NCBI RefSeq assembly: GCF_030646165.1
Contig: NZ_JAUTDO010000004.1
Span: forward strand, 62,001-126,000
From: Conexibacter sp. CPCC 206217
Lineage (GTDB): Bacteria > Actinomycetota > Thermoleophilia > Solirubrobacterales > Solirubrobacteraceae
Direction of reading: 5' to 3'
DNA length: 64,000 bases
Below the pieces are notes generated by a model. That model saw only the letters and a program-made list of their open reading frames with translations. It was not told where the DNA came from and made no database searches. The position numbers and the translations under genes are program-made. Positions 26,476-36,720 of this stretch are shown here, in pieces. Each line of letters starts with the position of its first letter. The first letter of the stretch is position 1.

Positions 26476-27129
26476 CTAGCCTGCCGAGCGCTCGCGCCGC
26501 ACGAGCGCGAGCGTGCGCTGGAGGTGCGCGGTCATCAGGTCGCCGGCGGCGGGGTCGCCGGCGGCGAGCGCGGTGAGGAGGGCGCGGTGCTCGGCGCAGA
26601 TCTCGCGGACGCGGTCGGCGTCGGCGGCGAGCGCGACGAGGCCCATGCGGCTCTGGCGGTCGCGCAGCGAGTCGTGCAGCGTCAGCAGCACCTGGTTGCC
26701 GGTCGCCGCGACCAGCAGGCGGTGGAACTCGCGGTCGGAGACGACGAAGGCGCGCGCGTCGCCGCGGGCGGCGAGCCGCTCCTGGCGCTCGATCTCGGCC
26801 TGCAGCTGGGCGATCAACCCCGGCGCGGCGCGGCCGATCTTCTCGATCGCGAAGCGCTCGACCAGCAGCCGCGTCTCCATCACGTCCTCGACCTCGGCCG
26901 CCGAGACCGGCACCACCAGCGCCCCGCGCTTGGGGTAGAGCCGCAGCAGCCCTTCGCTCTCGAGCTGCAGGAACGCTTCGCGCACCGGCGTGCGGCTGAG
27001 CCCGACGCTCGCCGCCACGTCGCCCTCGCTGATCAGGTCGCCGCCCGCGAAGCGCCCGTCGAGCACGCGCGACTTCGTGAACGCGTAGGCCCGCTCGGTC
27101 GCCGTCTCGCGTGGTTGGACCGTCGCCAT
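26476..27129 (-). CDS. GntR family regulator, FadR (FCD) subfamily
   Basis: A 217-residue regulator. The N-terminal winged helix has DLISEGDVAASVGLSRTPVREAFLQLE, the GntR hallmark. The C-terminal FCD domain carries the metal-binding pattern: Asp in SDREFHRLL, and later histidines in EHRALLTALAAGD and MTAHLQR. It is divergent from glcDEF, so it probably represses glycolate oxidation until glycolate or a relative is bound. I use ATG 27129; an in-frame start at 27189 would overlap the glcD promoter. Confidence 0.92.
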   Translation of the reverse strand: MATVQPRETATERAYAFTKSRVLDGRFAGGDLISEGDVAASVGLSRTPVREAFLQLESEGLLRLYPKRGALVVPVSAAEVEDVMETRLLVERFAIEKIGRAAPGLIAQLQAEIERQERLAARGDARAFVVSDREFHRLLVAATGNQVLLTLHDSLRDRQSRMGLVALAADADRVREICAEHRALLTALAAGDPAAGDLMTAHLQRTLALVRRERSAG

Positions 27130-27151
27130 GCCGGCAATGGATACCACAGCG

Positions 27152-27180
27152 TTGACACGGCGCCGAACCGTGTGAGATAA
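27152..27180 (+). promoter_or_regulatory. Predicted glcDEF promoter
   Basis: A perfect -35 hexamer TTGACA (27152-27157) is followed after 17 bases by AGATAA (27175-27180) as the -10 element. It points toward glcD, whose start is 50 bases further on. Confidence 0.55.
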
Positions 27181-27190
27181 ATCAGACATA

Positions 27191-27209
27191 GATGCAAGAG
27201 AGATGCATC
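27191..27209. promoter_or_regulatory. Candidate GntR operator for glcDEF
   Basis: GATGCA-agagaga-TGCATC is a perfect inverted repeat directly after the -10 element, where a bound repressor would block transcription start. The divergent GntR gene is the natural binder; this is inferred from position. Confidence 0.5.
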
Positions 27210-27229
27210 ACGGTCGATCGGAGAACTGC

Positions 27230-28624
27230 GTGGGCCTGACGGCGCTGCTGCAGGCGCTGCGCGCGCCCGCGCTCGGACTCGGTGAACGGGTCCTCGACGG
27301 AGACGCCGCGCGCAGCGTGTTCGCGTCCGACGCGCTGACCGCCTTCCACGCGCGGCCGGCCGCCGTCGTGCTGGCCGAGAGCGCCGAGGAGGTCGTCGCG
27401 ACGGTGCGACTCTGCCACCAAGAGGGCGTGCCGTTCGTCGCGCGCGGCAGCGGCACGTCGCTGTCCGGCGGCTCGCTGCCGCTCCAGGACGGCGTCGTGA
27501 TCGCGCTCAACCGCATGAACCGCGTGCTGTCGGTCGATCCCGACGCGCGCGTCGCGGTCGTCGAGCCGGGTGCGATCAACCTGCGCATCAGCGCCGCCGC
27601 CGAACTGCACGGCCTCCACTACGCGCCCGATCCCTCCAGCCAGTCGGTCTGCACGATCGGCGGCAACGTCGCGTTCAACTCCGGCGGCGCGCACTGCCTC
27701 GCGCACGGGATGACGAGCAACCACGTGCTCGGGATCAGAGCGGTGCTGCCCGACGGCACGCTGGTCGAGCTGGGCGGCCCCTCGACCGAGCACGTCGGCC
27801 CCGACTGGACCGGGCTGTTCGTCGGCTCCGAGGGCCTCTTCGGGATCGCGCTGGAGGTGACGCTGAGACTGCTGCCGATCGCGGAGGCGACGCACACCGC
27901 GCTGGCCGTCTACGACAGCCTGCAGGCGGCCGGCGACGCGGTCTCCGAGATCGTCGCGGCCGGGCTGCTGCCGGTCGCGATGGAGATCATGGACGCGCTC
28001 GCGATCGAGGCCGCCGAGGCGTCGGTCAGACCCGGCTACCCGCAGGGGGCCGCGCTGCTGCTGGTCGAGCTGGAGGGCGAGCGCGGGGTCGTCGACGCCG
28101 ACGCGGCGCGGCTGCGCGCGCTGCTCGACGCCTCGCACGCGAGCACCGTGCGCACGACCGAGGACGCCGACGAGCGGGCGCTGATCTGGCGCGGGCGCAA
28201 GAGCGCCTTCTCCGCGGTCGGCTGGCTGGCGCCCGACTTCATCGTGCAGGACGGCGTCGTGCCGCGCACGCGGCTCGGCGAGACGCTCGCGGAGATCGAC
28301 CGCCTCAGCGCGGAGCGCGGAATCCGCGTCGCGAACGTCTTCCACGCCGGCGACGGCAACCTGCACCCGCTGATCCTCTTCGACGGCGCCGAGCCGGGCG
28401 CGCTGGAGCGGGCCGAGTCGCTCGGCAGCGAGATCCTCGAGCTGTGCATCAGAGCGGGCGGATCGGTCACCGGCGAGCACGGCATCGGCGTCGAGAAGCG
28501 CGCCTACCTGCCGCTGATGTTCAGCCCCGACGAGATGGCGCTGATGCACCGCCTGCGCCACGCGATCGACCCGCTGGAGCTGGCCAATCGCGGCAAGATG
28601 CTGGTGCCGGAGGGAACCCCATGA
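27230..28624 (+). CDS. glcD: Glycolate oxidase FAD subunit GlcD
   Basis: A 464-residue FAD-linked oxidase that would oxidise glycolate (or a related 2-hydroxy acid) to glyoxylate together with GlcE and GlcF. The FAD-binding domain shows [17 protein letters not shown] and [20 protein letters not shown]. The C-terminal substrate domain has [15 protein letters not shown] and [13 protein letters not shown], both diagnostic. The start is placed at GTG 27230, seven bases after a GGAG; an upstream in-frame ATG at 27203 falls within the operator repeat. It overlaps glcE by an ATGA. Lactate dehydrogenase-type activity is a possible alternative. Confidence 0.92.
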   Translation: MGLTALLQALRAPALGLGERVLDGDAARSVFASDALTAFHARPAAVVLAESAEEVVATVRLCHQEGVPFVARGSGTSLSGGSLPLQDGVVIALNRMNRVLSVDPDARVAVVEPGAINLRISAAAELHGLHYAPDPSSQSVCTIGGNVAFNSGGAHCLAHGMTSNHVLGIRAVLPDGTLVELGGPSTEHVGPDWTGLFVGSEGLFGIALEVTLRLLPIAEATHTALAVYDSLQAAGDAVSEIVAAGLLPVAMEIMDALAIEAAEASVRPGYPQGAALLLVELEGERGVVDADAARLRALLDASHASTVRTTEDADERALIWRGRKSAFSAVGWLAPDFIVQDGVVPRTRLGETLAEIDRLSAERGIRVANVFHAGDGNLHPLILFDGAEPGALERAESLGSEILELCIRAGGSVTGEHGIGVEKRAYLPLMFSPDEMALMHRLRHAIDPLELANRGKMLVPEGTP

Positions 28625-29699
28625 GTGTCTCCGCAAGCACGATCGACGATCTGCGCGGGCAGCTGCTCGACGCCGCGCGCGACGGGCGGCGGGTGCTGGC
28701 CGTCGGTGGGCGCTCGAAGCCCGCGCTGTCGACGCCGGCGCGAGACGACGTGGTCGCGCTCGAGGTCGACGCGCTGCGCGGGATCGTCGAGTACGACCCG
28801 CGCGAGCTGACCGTCACCGCGCTCGCCGGCACGCCCGTCGCGGAGATCCGCGACGCGCTCGCCGAGCACGGGCAGCACCTGCCGTTCGACCCGCCGCTGG
28901 CGGCCGCGGGCGCGACGCTCGGCGGTGTCGTCGCGTGCGGCGCAGCCGGCGCCGGCGGCTTCCGCCACGGCGGCGTGCGCGACTTCGTGATCGGCGTGCG
29001 CTTCCTCGACGGGGCCGGCACGCTCGTCGGCGGCGGTGGGCGCGTCGTCAAGAACGCCGCCGGCTTCGACCTGCCGAAGCTGCTGGTCGGCTCGCTCGGC
29101 CGCCTCGGCGTGATCGTGCAGCTGTCGTTCAAGGTCTTCCCGCGGCCGGTCGAGCGCACGACCGCGGTCCTCACGTGCGAGTCGCTCGCCGACGCGCTCG
29201 CCGCCACCGCCCGCATCGGCCGCGGCCCGCTCGGCGTCGAGGCGCTCGACCTCGATCCGCCCGGCCGGCTGCTGGTGCGCCTCAACGGCCCCCGCGCGAC
29301 GCTCGCCGAGCGGCTCGCGACCGTCGTCGGCGGCGCCCGCGTCGAGCTGCTCGACGCCGACGCCGACCGCGCGCTGTGGGACGACGCACGCGAGCTGCGC
29401 TGGATCCCACCCGAGCACGACGCGATCCGCCTGGCGTTGACGCCGGGCACCGCCGCGGCGCTCGCAACCGCGCTCGCCGCCCCGCTTCGCTTCACGCTCG
29501 GCGCCAACGCCGCCTGGGTCGCATGGCCGCGCGAGCGACCGCTCGCGGCGCTCGACGACACGCTGCGCGAACTGGGGCTCGCCGGCATGCGGCTGACCGG
29601 GCCGGCCGGCCCGCCGCTGATCGGCGCCGTCCCGGCGCACGCCTTCGCGCAGCGCATCCGCGCGGCGCTCGATCCCGACAGCCGCTTCCCGGAGGACTG

Positions 29700-29700
<1 letters not shown>
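28621..29700 (+). CDS. glcE: Glycolate oxidase FAD-binding subunit GlcE
   Basis: A 359-residue subunit with one FAD-binding domain of the PCMH type. The typical glycines are in [10 protein letters not shown] and [30 protein letters not shown], and [19 protein letters not shown] is the GlcE signature. It starts at ATG 28621, overlapping the glcD stop, and its stop overlaps the glcF start by one base. Its length is that of known GlcE. Confidence 0.93.
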
Positions 29701-30965
<1,265 letters not shown>

Positions 30966-30967
30966 CC

Positions 30968-31948
30968 CTACACCGCCTGCGTCGCGCGCGTGTTGCGCGC
31001 GACCAGGACGGCGACCGAGACGGCCACGATCAGGGCGGCTCCGTTGAAGACGTTCGGGACCCAGAAGGCGACGCCGGCGAGGTTCAGGCCGGTCACGCCG
31101 ACGGCCAGCACGAGCACGCCGATCATCGTGCCCCAGACGTTGAAGCGGCCGGGGTGGATCGTCGTCGCGCCGAGGAACGCCGCGGCGTAGGCGGGCAGCA
31201 GGAAGTCCGGGCCGACGGTCGGCGAGGCCGAGCCGATCCGCGCCGTCTGCATGTAGCCCGCGAAGGCCGCGATCAGGCCCGCCATCACGAACGAGAGGAA
31301 CAGCCAGCGCTCGGTCCGCACGCCGGTCAGCCGGGCCGCGTCGCGCCCCTTCCCGGTCGCCTGCAGATAGCGGCCGAACGGCGTCCACTCGACCAGGTAG
31401 TAGAGCACCAGCGCCGCCGCGAGCGCGTAGAAGACGACGATCGGCAGCCCCAGCACCTGCGTGCCGGCGATCGACGTCAGCGATCTCGGGATCCCGTTGT
31501 AGATCACGTTGCCGCCGGAGATCAGCGCGTTGCCGCCGGCCAGGATCGTCGCCATCCCGAGCGTCGTGATGAACGCGCCGACGCCGACGACCGTCACGAG
31601 GAAGCCGTTGATCGCGCCGATCAGCACGCCGATCCCGAGCGCCAGCACGAGCGCGAGCACGGGCGACATCCCCTTCGACGTCGACCAGGCCGTGAAGACC
31701 GACGTGATTCCCAGCGTCGCCGCGACCGAGAGGTCGAACTCGCCCGCGATCAGCGGCACGATCACCGCCAGCGCCAGCAGCGCCGGCACCGCCTGGCTGC
31801 CGAGGATCAGCTGCACGTTGTCGGTCGTCGGGAACTTGTCGGGCAGGGCGAGGCTGAAGGCGACGATCATCAGCAGCAGGAAGGCGACGACGCCGCCCTC
31901 CGCCGTCAGTCGCACAACCAGGTCCCGCCCGCGGTTGCCGTCCCTCAT
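30968..31948 (-). CDS. ABC transporter permease, ribose (RbsC) type
   Basis: A 326-residue permease with about nine to ten membrane helices. Family features are the early AGEFDLSVAATLGI segment, typical of RbsC/XylH permeases, and the later ATGKGRDAARLTGVRTE and GRFNVWGTMIGVLVLAVG. It overlaps the RbsA-type ATPase in an ATGA. With that ATPase and the binding protein it forms the importer of catabolic module 1. The solute is unlikely to be a simple sugar given the flanking enzymes, but this is inferred. Confidence 0.93.
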   Translation of the reverse strand: MRDGNRGRDLVVRLTAEGGVVAFLLLMIVAFSLALPDKFPTTDNVQLILGSQAVPALLALAVIVPLIAGEFDLSVAATLGITSVFTAWSTSKGMSPVLALVLALGIGVLIGAINGFLVTVVGVGAFITTLGMATILAGGNALISGGNVIYNGIPRSLTSIAGTQVLGLPIVVFYALAAALVLYYLVEWTPFGRYLQATGKGRDAARLTGVRTERWLFLSFVMAGLIAAFAGYMQTARIGSASPTVGPDFLLPAYAAAFLGATTIHPGRFNVWGTMIGVLVLAVGVTGLNLAGVAFWVPNVFNGAALIVAVSVAVLVARNTRATQAV

Positions 31949-33516
31949 CGCTCTCCTCCAGCTCCGCGACCGCGGCTGGTCAACGCCGCGAGTCGCTCTT
32001 CGTTGATCTCTCCGCGCGCGTAGATGCCGACCGCGACGCCGCGGTCGAGCACCAGCACGCGGTCGCACAGTTCGCCGATCTCGTCGAAGTCGCTCGACGC
32101 CAGCACGATCGCGCAGCCGCCCGCCGCCAGCCGCTGCAGCGCCGTGCCGATCTCCTGCTTGCCGGCCACGTCGACGCCCTGCGTCGGCTCGTCGACGACC
32201 AGCAGCCGCGGTCTCAGCCGCGCGAACTTCGCCAGCACGACCTTCTGCTGGTTGCCGCCGCTGAGCTGGTCCAGGCGCCGCTCGGTGTCGCGCGGGCGCA
32301 CGTCGAACTGCTCCAGCAGCTCGCTGACGGTGCTGCGCTCGCGGCTGCGGCTGAGCAGCCCGTGCGAGAAGAACGGCGACAGGTCGCTGAGCCCGACGTT
32401 GTGACGCACCGACATGTCGGGGATGCCGCCGTCGCGGTGGCGGTCGGGCGGCACGAACGCGATCCCGCGCTCCAGCGCGGCGCGCGGCGAGTGCAGGTCC
32501 AACGGCTCGCCGTCGAGCACCAGCGTCCCGTCGCGCAGCCGCTGCGCGCCGGTCAGCAGCCGCGCCAGCTCGCTGCGCCCGCAGCCCGCGAGGCCGGCGA
32601 CGCCGAGCGTCTCGCCGCGCCGCAGCTCGAACGTGATTCCGTCGAGCCGTTCGCCGCGCAGGCGCTCGGCGCGCAGCACGACGGCGCCGCCGGCGGCGGC
32701 CCGCTCGGTCACCTTGCGCGCCCGCGCCTCGCCCATGATCACGTCCACGAGCGTCTGCTCGTCGAGGCCCGCGACCGGCCGCCGCTCGGCGACCTCGCCG
32801 TCGCGCAGCACGACGACGTCGTCGGCGATCCGCAGCACCTCGTCGATCCGGTGCGTGACGTAGACGACCGTGCCGCCGTCGGCGCGGATGCGGTCGACGG
32901 CGTCCAGCACGCGGTCGACCGAGCCGGCCGGCAGCGACGCCGTCGGCTCGTCGAGGATCACGATCCGGTCGGCGCCGCGCTCGGGCAGCGACTGGAAGGC
33001 GCGCGCGATCGCGACCATGATCTGGTCGGTGCGGTTGAGCGCGCCGACCGGCGCGCCGGGCGCGACGTCGAGCCCGAAGCGCGCCAGCAGCTCGCGCGCG
33101 TGGCGCGCCATCGCGCGCCGCGGCAGTGCCGCGAGCGTGCCGCGCCCGTCGAAGCCGTCGGCGAGCGCGAGGTTGTCGAGCACGCTCATCTCGGCCACCA
33201 GCCCGAGGTCCTGGTGCACGAAGCGCAGCCCCGCGGCGTAGGCCGCGCCCGCGGCGATCGGGGTCGAGACCGGCTGGCCGCCGATCTCGACCGTGCCGCC
33301 GTCGTCGGGCGCGTGGAAGCCGGCGAGGATCTTGATGAGCGTCGACTTGCCGCAGCCGTTGGGCCCCAGCAGCGCGGTCACCGCGCCGCGACGGAAGCCG
33401 ACGTCGACGCCCTTGAGGGCGGCGACGCCGGCGAACGTCTTGCGCAGCCCGTGCACGGCGAGCGCGGGCGTGGCGTCCGCGCTCACCGTGGTCGACGTGG
33501 TCGCGGCGGTCTCCAT
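31945..33516 (-). CDS. ABC transporter ATP-binding protein, RbsA type (two NBDs)
   Basis: A 523-residue duplicated ATPase. NBD1 has a good Walker A (GPNGCGKSTLIK) and Walker B (IVILDEPTASLP), but its signature motif is NRTDQIMVAIARA instead of LSxGxxQ. NBD2 has a degenerate Walker A (AGLAGCGRSELAR), normal for this family, and a canonical LSGGNQQKVVLAKF signature. One composite ATP site (NBD1 Walker A with NBD2 signature) therefore looks intact and the other doubly degenerate. The start METAATT at 33516 lies 5 bases after the binding-protein stop. Confidence 0.92.
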   Translation of the reverse strand: METAATTSTTVSADATPALAVHGLRKTFAGVAALKGVDVGFRRGAVTALLGPNGCGKSTLIKILAGFHAPDDGGTVEIGGQPVSTPIAAGAAYAAGLRFVHQDLGLVAEMSVLDNLALADGFDGRGTLAALPRRAMARHARELLARFGLDVAPGAPVGALNRTDQIMVAIARAFQSLPERGADRIVILDEPTASLPAGSVDRVLDAVDRIRADGGTVVYVTHRIDEVLRIADDVVVLRDGEVAERRPVAGLDEQTLVDVIMGEARARKVTERAAAGGAVVLRAERLRGERLDGITFELRRGETLGVAGLAGCGRSELARLLTGAQRLRDGTLVLDGEPLDLHSPRAALERGIAFVPPDRHRDGGIPDMSVRHNVGLSDLSPFFSHGLLSRSRERSTVSELLEQFDVRPRDTERRLDQLSGGNQQKVVLAKFARLRPRLLVVDEPTQGVDVAGKQEIGTALQRLAAGGCAIVLASSDFDEIGELCDRVLVLDRGVAVGIYARGEINEERLAALTSRGRGAGGER

Positions 33517-33521
33517 GGCGC

Positions 33522-34694
33522 TCAGCGGGTCGTTCTCCCGGTCGACCACAGCTGCTCGTACTTGGCCGCGTAGTCGATGTCGCCCTGGAAGCCGGTGTCG
33601 GCGTACTGCGCCGCGTTGTCTCTCGTGATCAGCTTCGAGGGGACGTGCGGGTTCTCGACCGGCGGCGCTCTGTTGAGCAGCCGGTTGGCGTCGTCGACCG
33701 CCGCCCAGCCGACCCACTCCAGCGCGCCGCCGACGTCGGCCTCCTGTCTGCCGTCGCGGACGAAGCCGATGTTCGCTCTGCCGCCGTCGTAGGAGATCAC
33801 CTTGACCGGCTGGGCGCCCGCCTGCGCGGCCGTCTGGATGATCGGCGTGGCGGCCGAGTCGAACGCGACGTAGGCCCAGTCGGCGCTGGGGTTGGATTGC
33901 AGTACCGCCTGCGCTCTGGTGCCGAGCGTCGTGCCGATGTCGGTCGCGAGGAACTTCGACTCGGCCAGCATCTTGCAGTCGGGGCATGCTCTGAGCGAAT
34001 CCTGGAAGCCGGTCCAGCGACGTGTCACGACCGGGTACTCGGGGTCGTTGAAGGCGACGAAGTTCGCCGTCCCGTCGGAGGCGGTTGCGAGGTAGGCGCC
34101 GAGGATCACGCCCTGCTTCTGCGGGTCGAACGTGACCTGGCCGCTGATGTCTCTCGTGTTGTCGGTCTCGCAGGCGGCGCAGATCACCGTGATGCCCTTC
34201 GCGCTCGCGGACGCGAGCGGGCCGGAGACGATCGACGGGTCGATCGCGTGCAGGATGATCACGTTCGCGCCGGCGTTGATCGCCTGCTGGAGCGCGGCGT
34301 TCTGTCTGTCGGGGACGCCGCCGGGGTCGACGGTCGCGTATCTCCAGCCGAGCGCTCTCGCCGCCGCGGCGACGCCCGTGTCCTGGCGGGCGCAGCCCTC
34401 GGCGACCTTCGCGCACGGGATGCTGAAGACGAAGACGCCTCTTCTGACCGGCGGCGAGGTCAGCGGACCGGGCCACGTGGTGGCCGTGCCCTTTGCGTCG
34501 TCGACGATTCTCTGCAGCGCGGCCATGTCGCCGCCGCCCGTGCTCGTCGTGCTGCCGCTGTCGGCGCTGCCGGACGTCGTCGCGGCACCACCCGCGGCGG
34601 TCGTGGAACCGGCCGAGTCGTCGCTGCTTCCGCAACCCGCCGCGAATGCCGCCGTGGCCAGCGCCAGAGCGGCGATCAAACACCATCTGCGCAT
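33522..34694 (-). CDS. Periplasmic-binding-protein-like lipoprotein (ribose type)
   Basis: A 390-residue substrate-binding lipoprotein. The signal peptide ends in a lipobox (AFAAGC) and is followed by a Ser/Thr/Gly-rich tether to about residue 60. The mature part is a type-1 periplasmic binding fold: VFVFSIPCAKVAEG, NAGANVIILHAIDP, and VISYDGG near the C-terminus. Two Cys pairs (ACET and RACPDC regions) may form disulfides. ATG 34694 is preceded by GAGGAGGAGG; a GTG one codon earlier is possible. Arginine is often AGA. Likely ligand: the substrate of the adjacent carboxylase module. Confidence 0.9.
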   Translation of the reverse strand: MRRWCLIAALALATAAFAAGCGSSDDSAGSTTAAGGAATTSGSADSGSTTSTGGGDMAALQRIVDDAKGTATTWPGPLTSPPVRRGVFVFSIPCAKVAEGCARQDTGVAAAARALGWRYATVDPGGVPDRQNAALQQAINAGANVIILHAIDPSIVSGPLASASAKGITVICAACETDNTRDISGQVTFDPQKQGVILGAYLATASDGTANFVAFNDPEYPVVTRRWTGFQDSLRACPDCKMLAESKFLATDIGTTLGTRAQAVLQSNPSADWAYVAFDSAATPIIQTAAQAGAQPVKVISYDGGRANIGFVRDGRQEADVGGALEWVGWAAVDDANRLLNRAPPVENPHVPSKLITRDNAAQYADTGFQGDIDYAAKYEQLWSTGRTTR

Positions 34695-34723
34695 CACTGT
34701 CCTCCTCCTCGCTGCACTGTGGT

Positions 34724-34741
34724 CGGCCCCGAGCGGGGCCG
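34724..34741 (-). other. Intercistronic hairpin between SDR and binding-protein genes
   Basis: CGGCCCC-gagc-GGGGCCG is a perfect 7-bp stem just after the SDR stop, before the strong ribosome binding site of the binding-protein gene. Without a U-run it may be an RNA-stability or partial-termination element that sets the high ratio of binding protein to enzymes usual for ABC importers. Confidence 0.4.
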
Positions 34742-34745
34742 CTTG

Positions 34746-35570
34746 CTACGTCGGTCTGCCGGGACCGGCCGTCGCGCCGCCGTCGACCGCGAACGCGGCG
34801 CCGGTGACGAAACGGGCCGCGTCCCCGGCGAGGAACAGCACGACCTCCGCGACCTCTGCGGCCGTGCCGAGCCGGCCGAGCGGCTGCTGCGCCGCCTGCG
34901 GCGCGAGCATCGCGGCCAGCTCCCGCTCGTCACGCGGCGCGTGGCCGTGGACGGCTTCGACGATCGCGCTCTGCATCGGCGTCTCGATCGCGCCGGGGCA
35001 GATCGCGTTGACGCGGATCCCCAGCTCCGCGCAGTCGAGCGCGAGCGACTTCGTCAGCAGCAGCACGCCGCCTTTCGTCGCCGCGTAGGCGGCGAAGCCG
35101 GGGTGGCCCTGCAACGAGGCGGTCGAGCCCGTGTTGACGATGCTGCCGCCGCGTTCGCGCATCCGCTCGATCGCGGCGCGGCAGCCGTTGAAGACGCCGG
35201 TCAGGTTGACGTCGAGGATCCGGCGCCACTGCGCGTCGGAGGTCTCGGGCGCCGTGCCCCAGTGGACGATCCCAGCGTTGTTGAAGACGACGTCGAGCGG
35301 CCCGAAGCGCTCGATCGCACGGTCCATCGCGGCGGCGACCGCGGCGCTGTCGGCGACGTCGAGCGCGACCGCGTCGGCGCGACCGCCGTCCCACTCGATC
35401 GCGCGCGCCGTCTGCGCCGCGCCATCGCCGTCGAGGTCGGCGACGAGCACCGCCGCGCCGGCCCGCGCCAGCTTGCGCGCCGACGCCGCCCCGATCCCGC
35501 GCGCGCCGCCGGTGACGAACGCGACGCGGCCGCTCAGGTCGCCGGCAGAGAGGGCGGAGTCGTCAGGCAT
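34746..35570 (-). CDS. SDR family oxidoreductase
   Basis: A 274-residue classical SDR. The cofactor motif is TGGARGIG; Asp in VADLDGD points to NAD(H). NNAG, the catalytic Ser in NTGSTAS and YAATK are present, and FVTGAAFAVDGG closes the domain. It overlaps the E2 gene by 8 bases within module 1. It could reduce or oxidise a carbonyl/hydroxyl intermediate of the pathway. It is not a close relative of the SDR at 3798. Confidence 0.9.
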   Translation of the reverse strand: MPDDSALSAGDLSGRVAFVTGGARGIGAASARKLARAGAAVLVADLDGDGAAQTARAIEWDGGRADAVALDVADSAAVAAAMDRAIERFGPLDVVFNNAGIVHWGTAPETSDAQWRRILDVNLTGVFNGCRAAIERMRERGGSIVNTGSTASLQGHPGFAAYAATKGGVLLLTKSLALDCAELGIRVNAICPGAIETPMQSAIVEAVHGHAPRDERELAAMLAPQAAQQPLGRLGTAAEVAEVVLFLAGDAARFVTGAAFAVDGGATAGPGRPT

Positions 35571-36720
35571 CGATCCGCTCCAGCGTGTCGCCGAGATCGC
35601 TCAGGAACGCGGCCGCCTGGACGCCGTCGACGGCGCGGTGGTCGACGCTCAGGACCAGCTCCAGCACCGGCACGGCGACCACTTCGCCGTGCTCGATCCG
35701 CACCTCGTCGCGGCGGCGGCCGACGGCGAGCACGCCGTGGTGGCCGGGCAGCACGAGCGCGGAGAAGGCGTCGATCCCGGACAGGCCGAGGTTGGAGATC
35801 GCGAACGCGGCAGCGCCGACGTCGGCGCCGCCGAGCCGATCGGCGCGCGCACGGCCGACGACCGCGCGGCGCGCGACGGCCAGCTCGGCGATCGGCGCGT
35901 TGGGATCGACCGGCACCGTCGGCGCCAGCAGCGCCCGCTCGGTCTGCACGAGGTAGGCGATCGAAGGTGCCGCGCCTGCGCCGTCGGGCAGCAGGTCCGG
36001 ATGTCTCGGCAGCAGCCGCGCGCAGCTCCACACGAGCAGGTCCGCGAGCGTCGCGTCCTGATCGGCGAGCCACGTGTCGGCGGCGCGCAGGTCGACGGTG
36101 CGGCGAACCCAGAACTGCGGGATCTTCCAGCTCTCCGTGACGATCCGAGCGGTCGCGCGGCGGGCGCTGGAGGGGCCTGCCGGTGCAGGTGCAGGTGCAG
36201 GTGCATGTCCCTCCACATCCGCAACCGTGATCGTCGCGTCCGGTCCGGTGCCGCGCACCTCCGTCAGCTCGATCCCGCGCTCTCGCGCGATCCGCCGGGC
36301 GGCGGGGAGCGCGCGCAGCGGCCCACCTGCAGCCGCGGCGGCGGTTGCCGGCGGGCGCACCTCCGCGCCGGTCGTCGGCGCGGGCGGTGCGGCGGTCGGC
36401 TCGGGGGGACCGCTTACCGCCCCGCTCACGTCGCCGGGTGCGTCACCCGACGTCGTGGCGCCCGCATCCTCGGGCTCGTCGACCGTCGTCGTGACGATCG
36501 CGATCGTGTCGCCGACCGAAAGCTCCTGGTCCAGCTCGACGACGCGACGGCGCAGGAAGCCGGCGTGCGGGGCGGGGATCTCGGTCGTCGCCTTGTCGGA
36601 CTCGACCTCGGCGATCCCCTGCCCGGCCTCGACCGCCTCGCCCGGCTCGGCCAGCCAGCCGACGACGCGCAGCGACTCCGACACCATCCCCAGCTGCGGG
36701 ATCACGACCTCGTGGATCAT
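35563..36720 (-). CDS. 2-oxo acid dehydrogenase E2 (dihydrolipoamide acyltransferase)
   Basis: A 385-residue E2. Residues 1-75 form a lipoyl domain with the modified lysine in VESDKATTEI. An Ala/Pro-rich linker leads to a peripheral subunit-binding domain (LPAARRIARERGIELTEVRGTG, about 137-160). The catalytic domain (about 180-385) ends with the active-site DHRAVDG (His about 361). It receives the acyl group from the E1 encoded upstream by the 41196-43116 genes, with the HyuAB pair inserted between. No E3 is in the window. ATG 36720 overlaps the HyuB-type stop. Confidence 0.9.
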   Translation of the reverse strand: MIHEVVIPQLGMVSESLRVVGWLAEPGEAVEAGQGIAEVESDKATTEIPAPHAGFLRRRVVELDQELSVGDTIAIVTTTVDEPEDAGATTSGDAPGDVSGAVSGPPEPTAAPPAPTTGAEVRPPATAAAAAGGPLRALPAARRIARERGIELTEVRGTGPDATITVADVEGHAPAPAPAPAGPSSARRATARIVTESWKIPQFWVRRTVDLRAADTWLADQDATLADLLVWSCARLLPRHPDLLPDGAGAAPSIAYLVQTERALLAPTVPVDPNAPIAELAVARRAVVGRARADRLGGADVGAAAFAISNLGLSGIDAFSALVLPGHHGVLAVGRRRDEVRIEHGEVVAVPVLELVLSVDHRAVDGVQAAAFLSDLGDTLERIDA

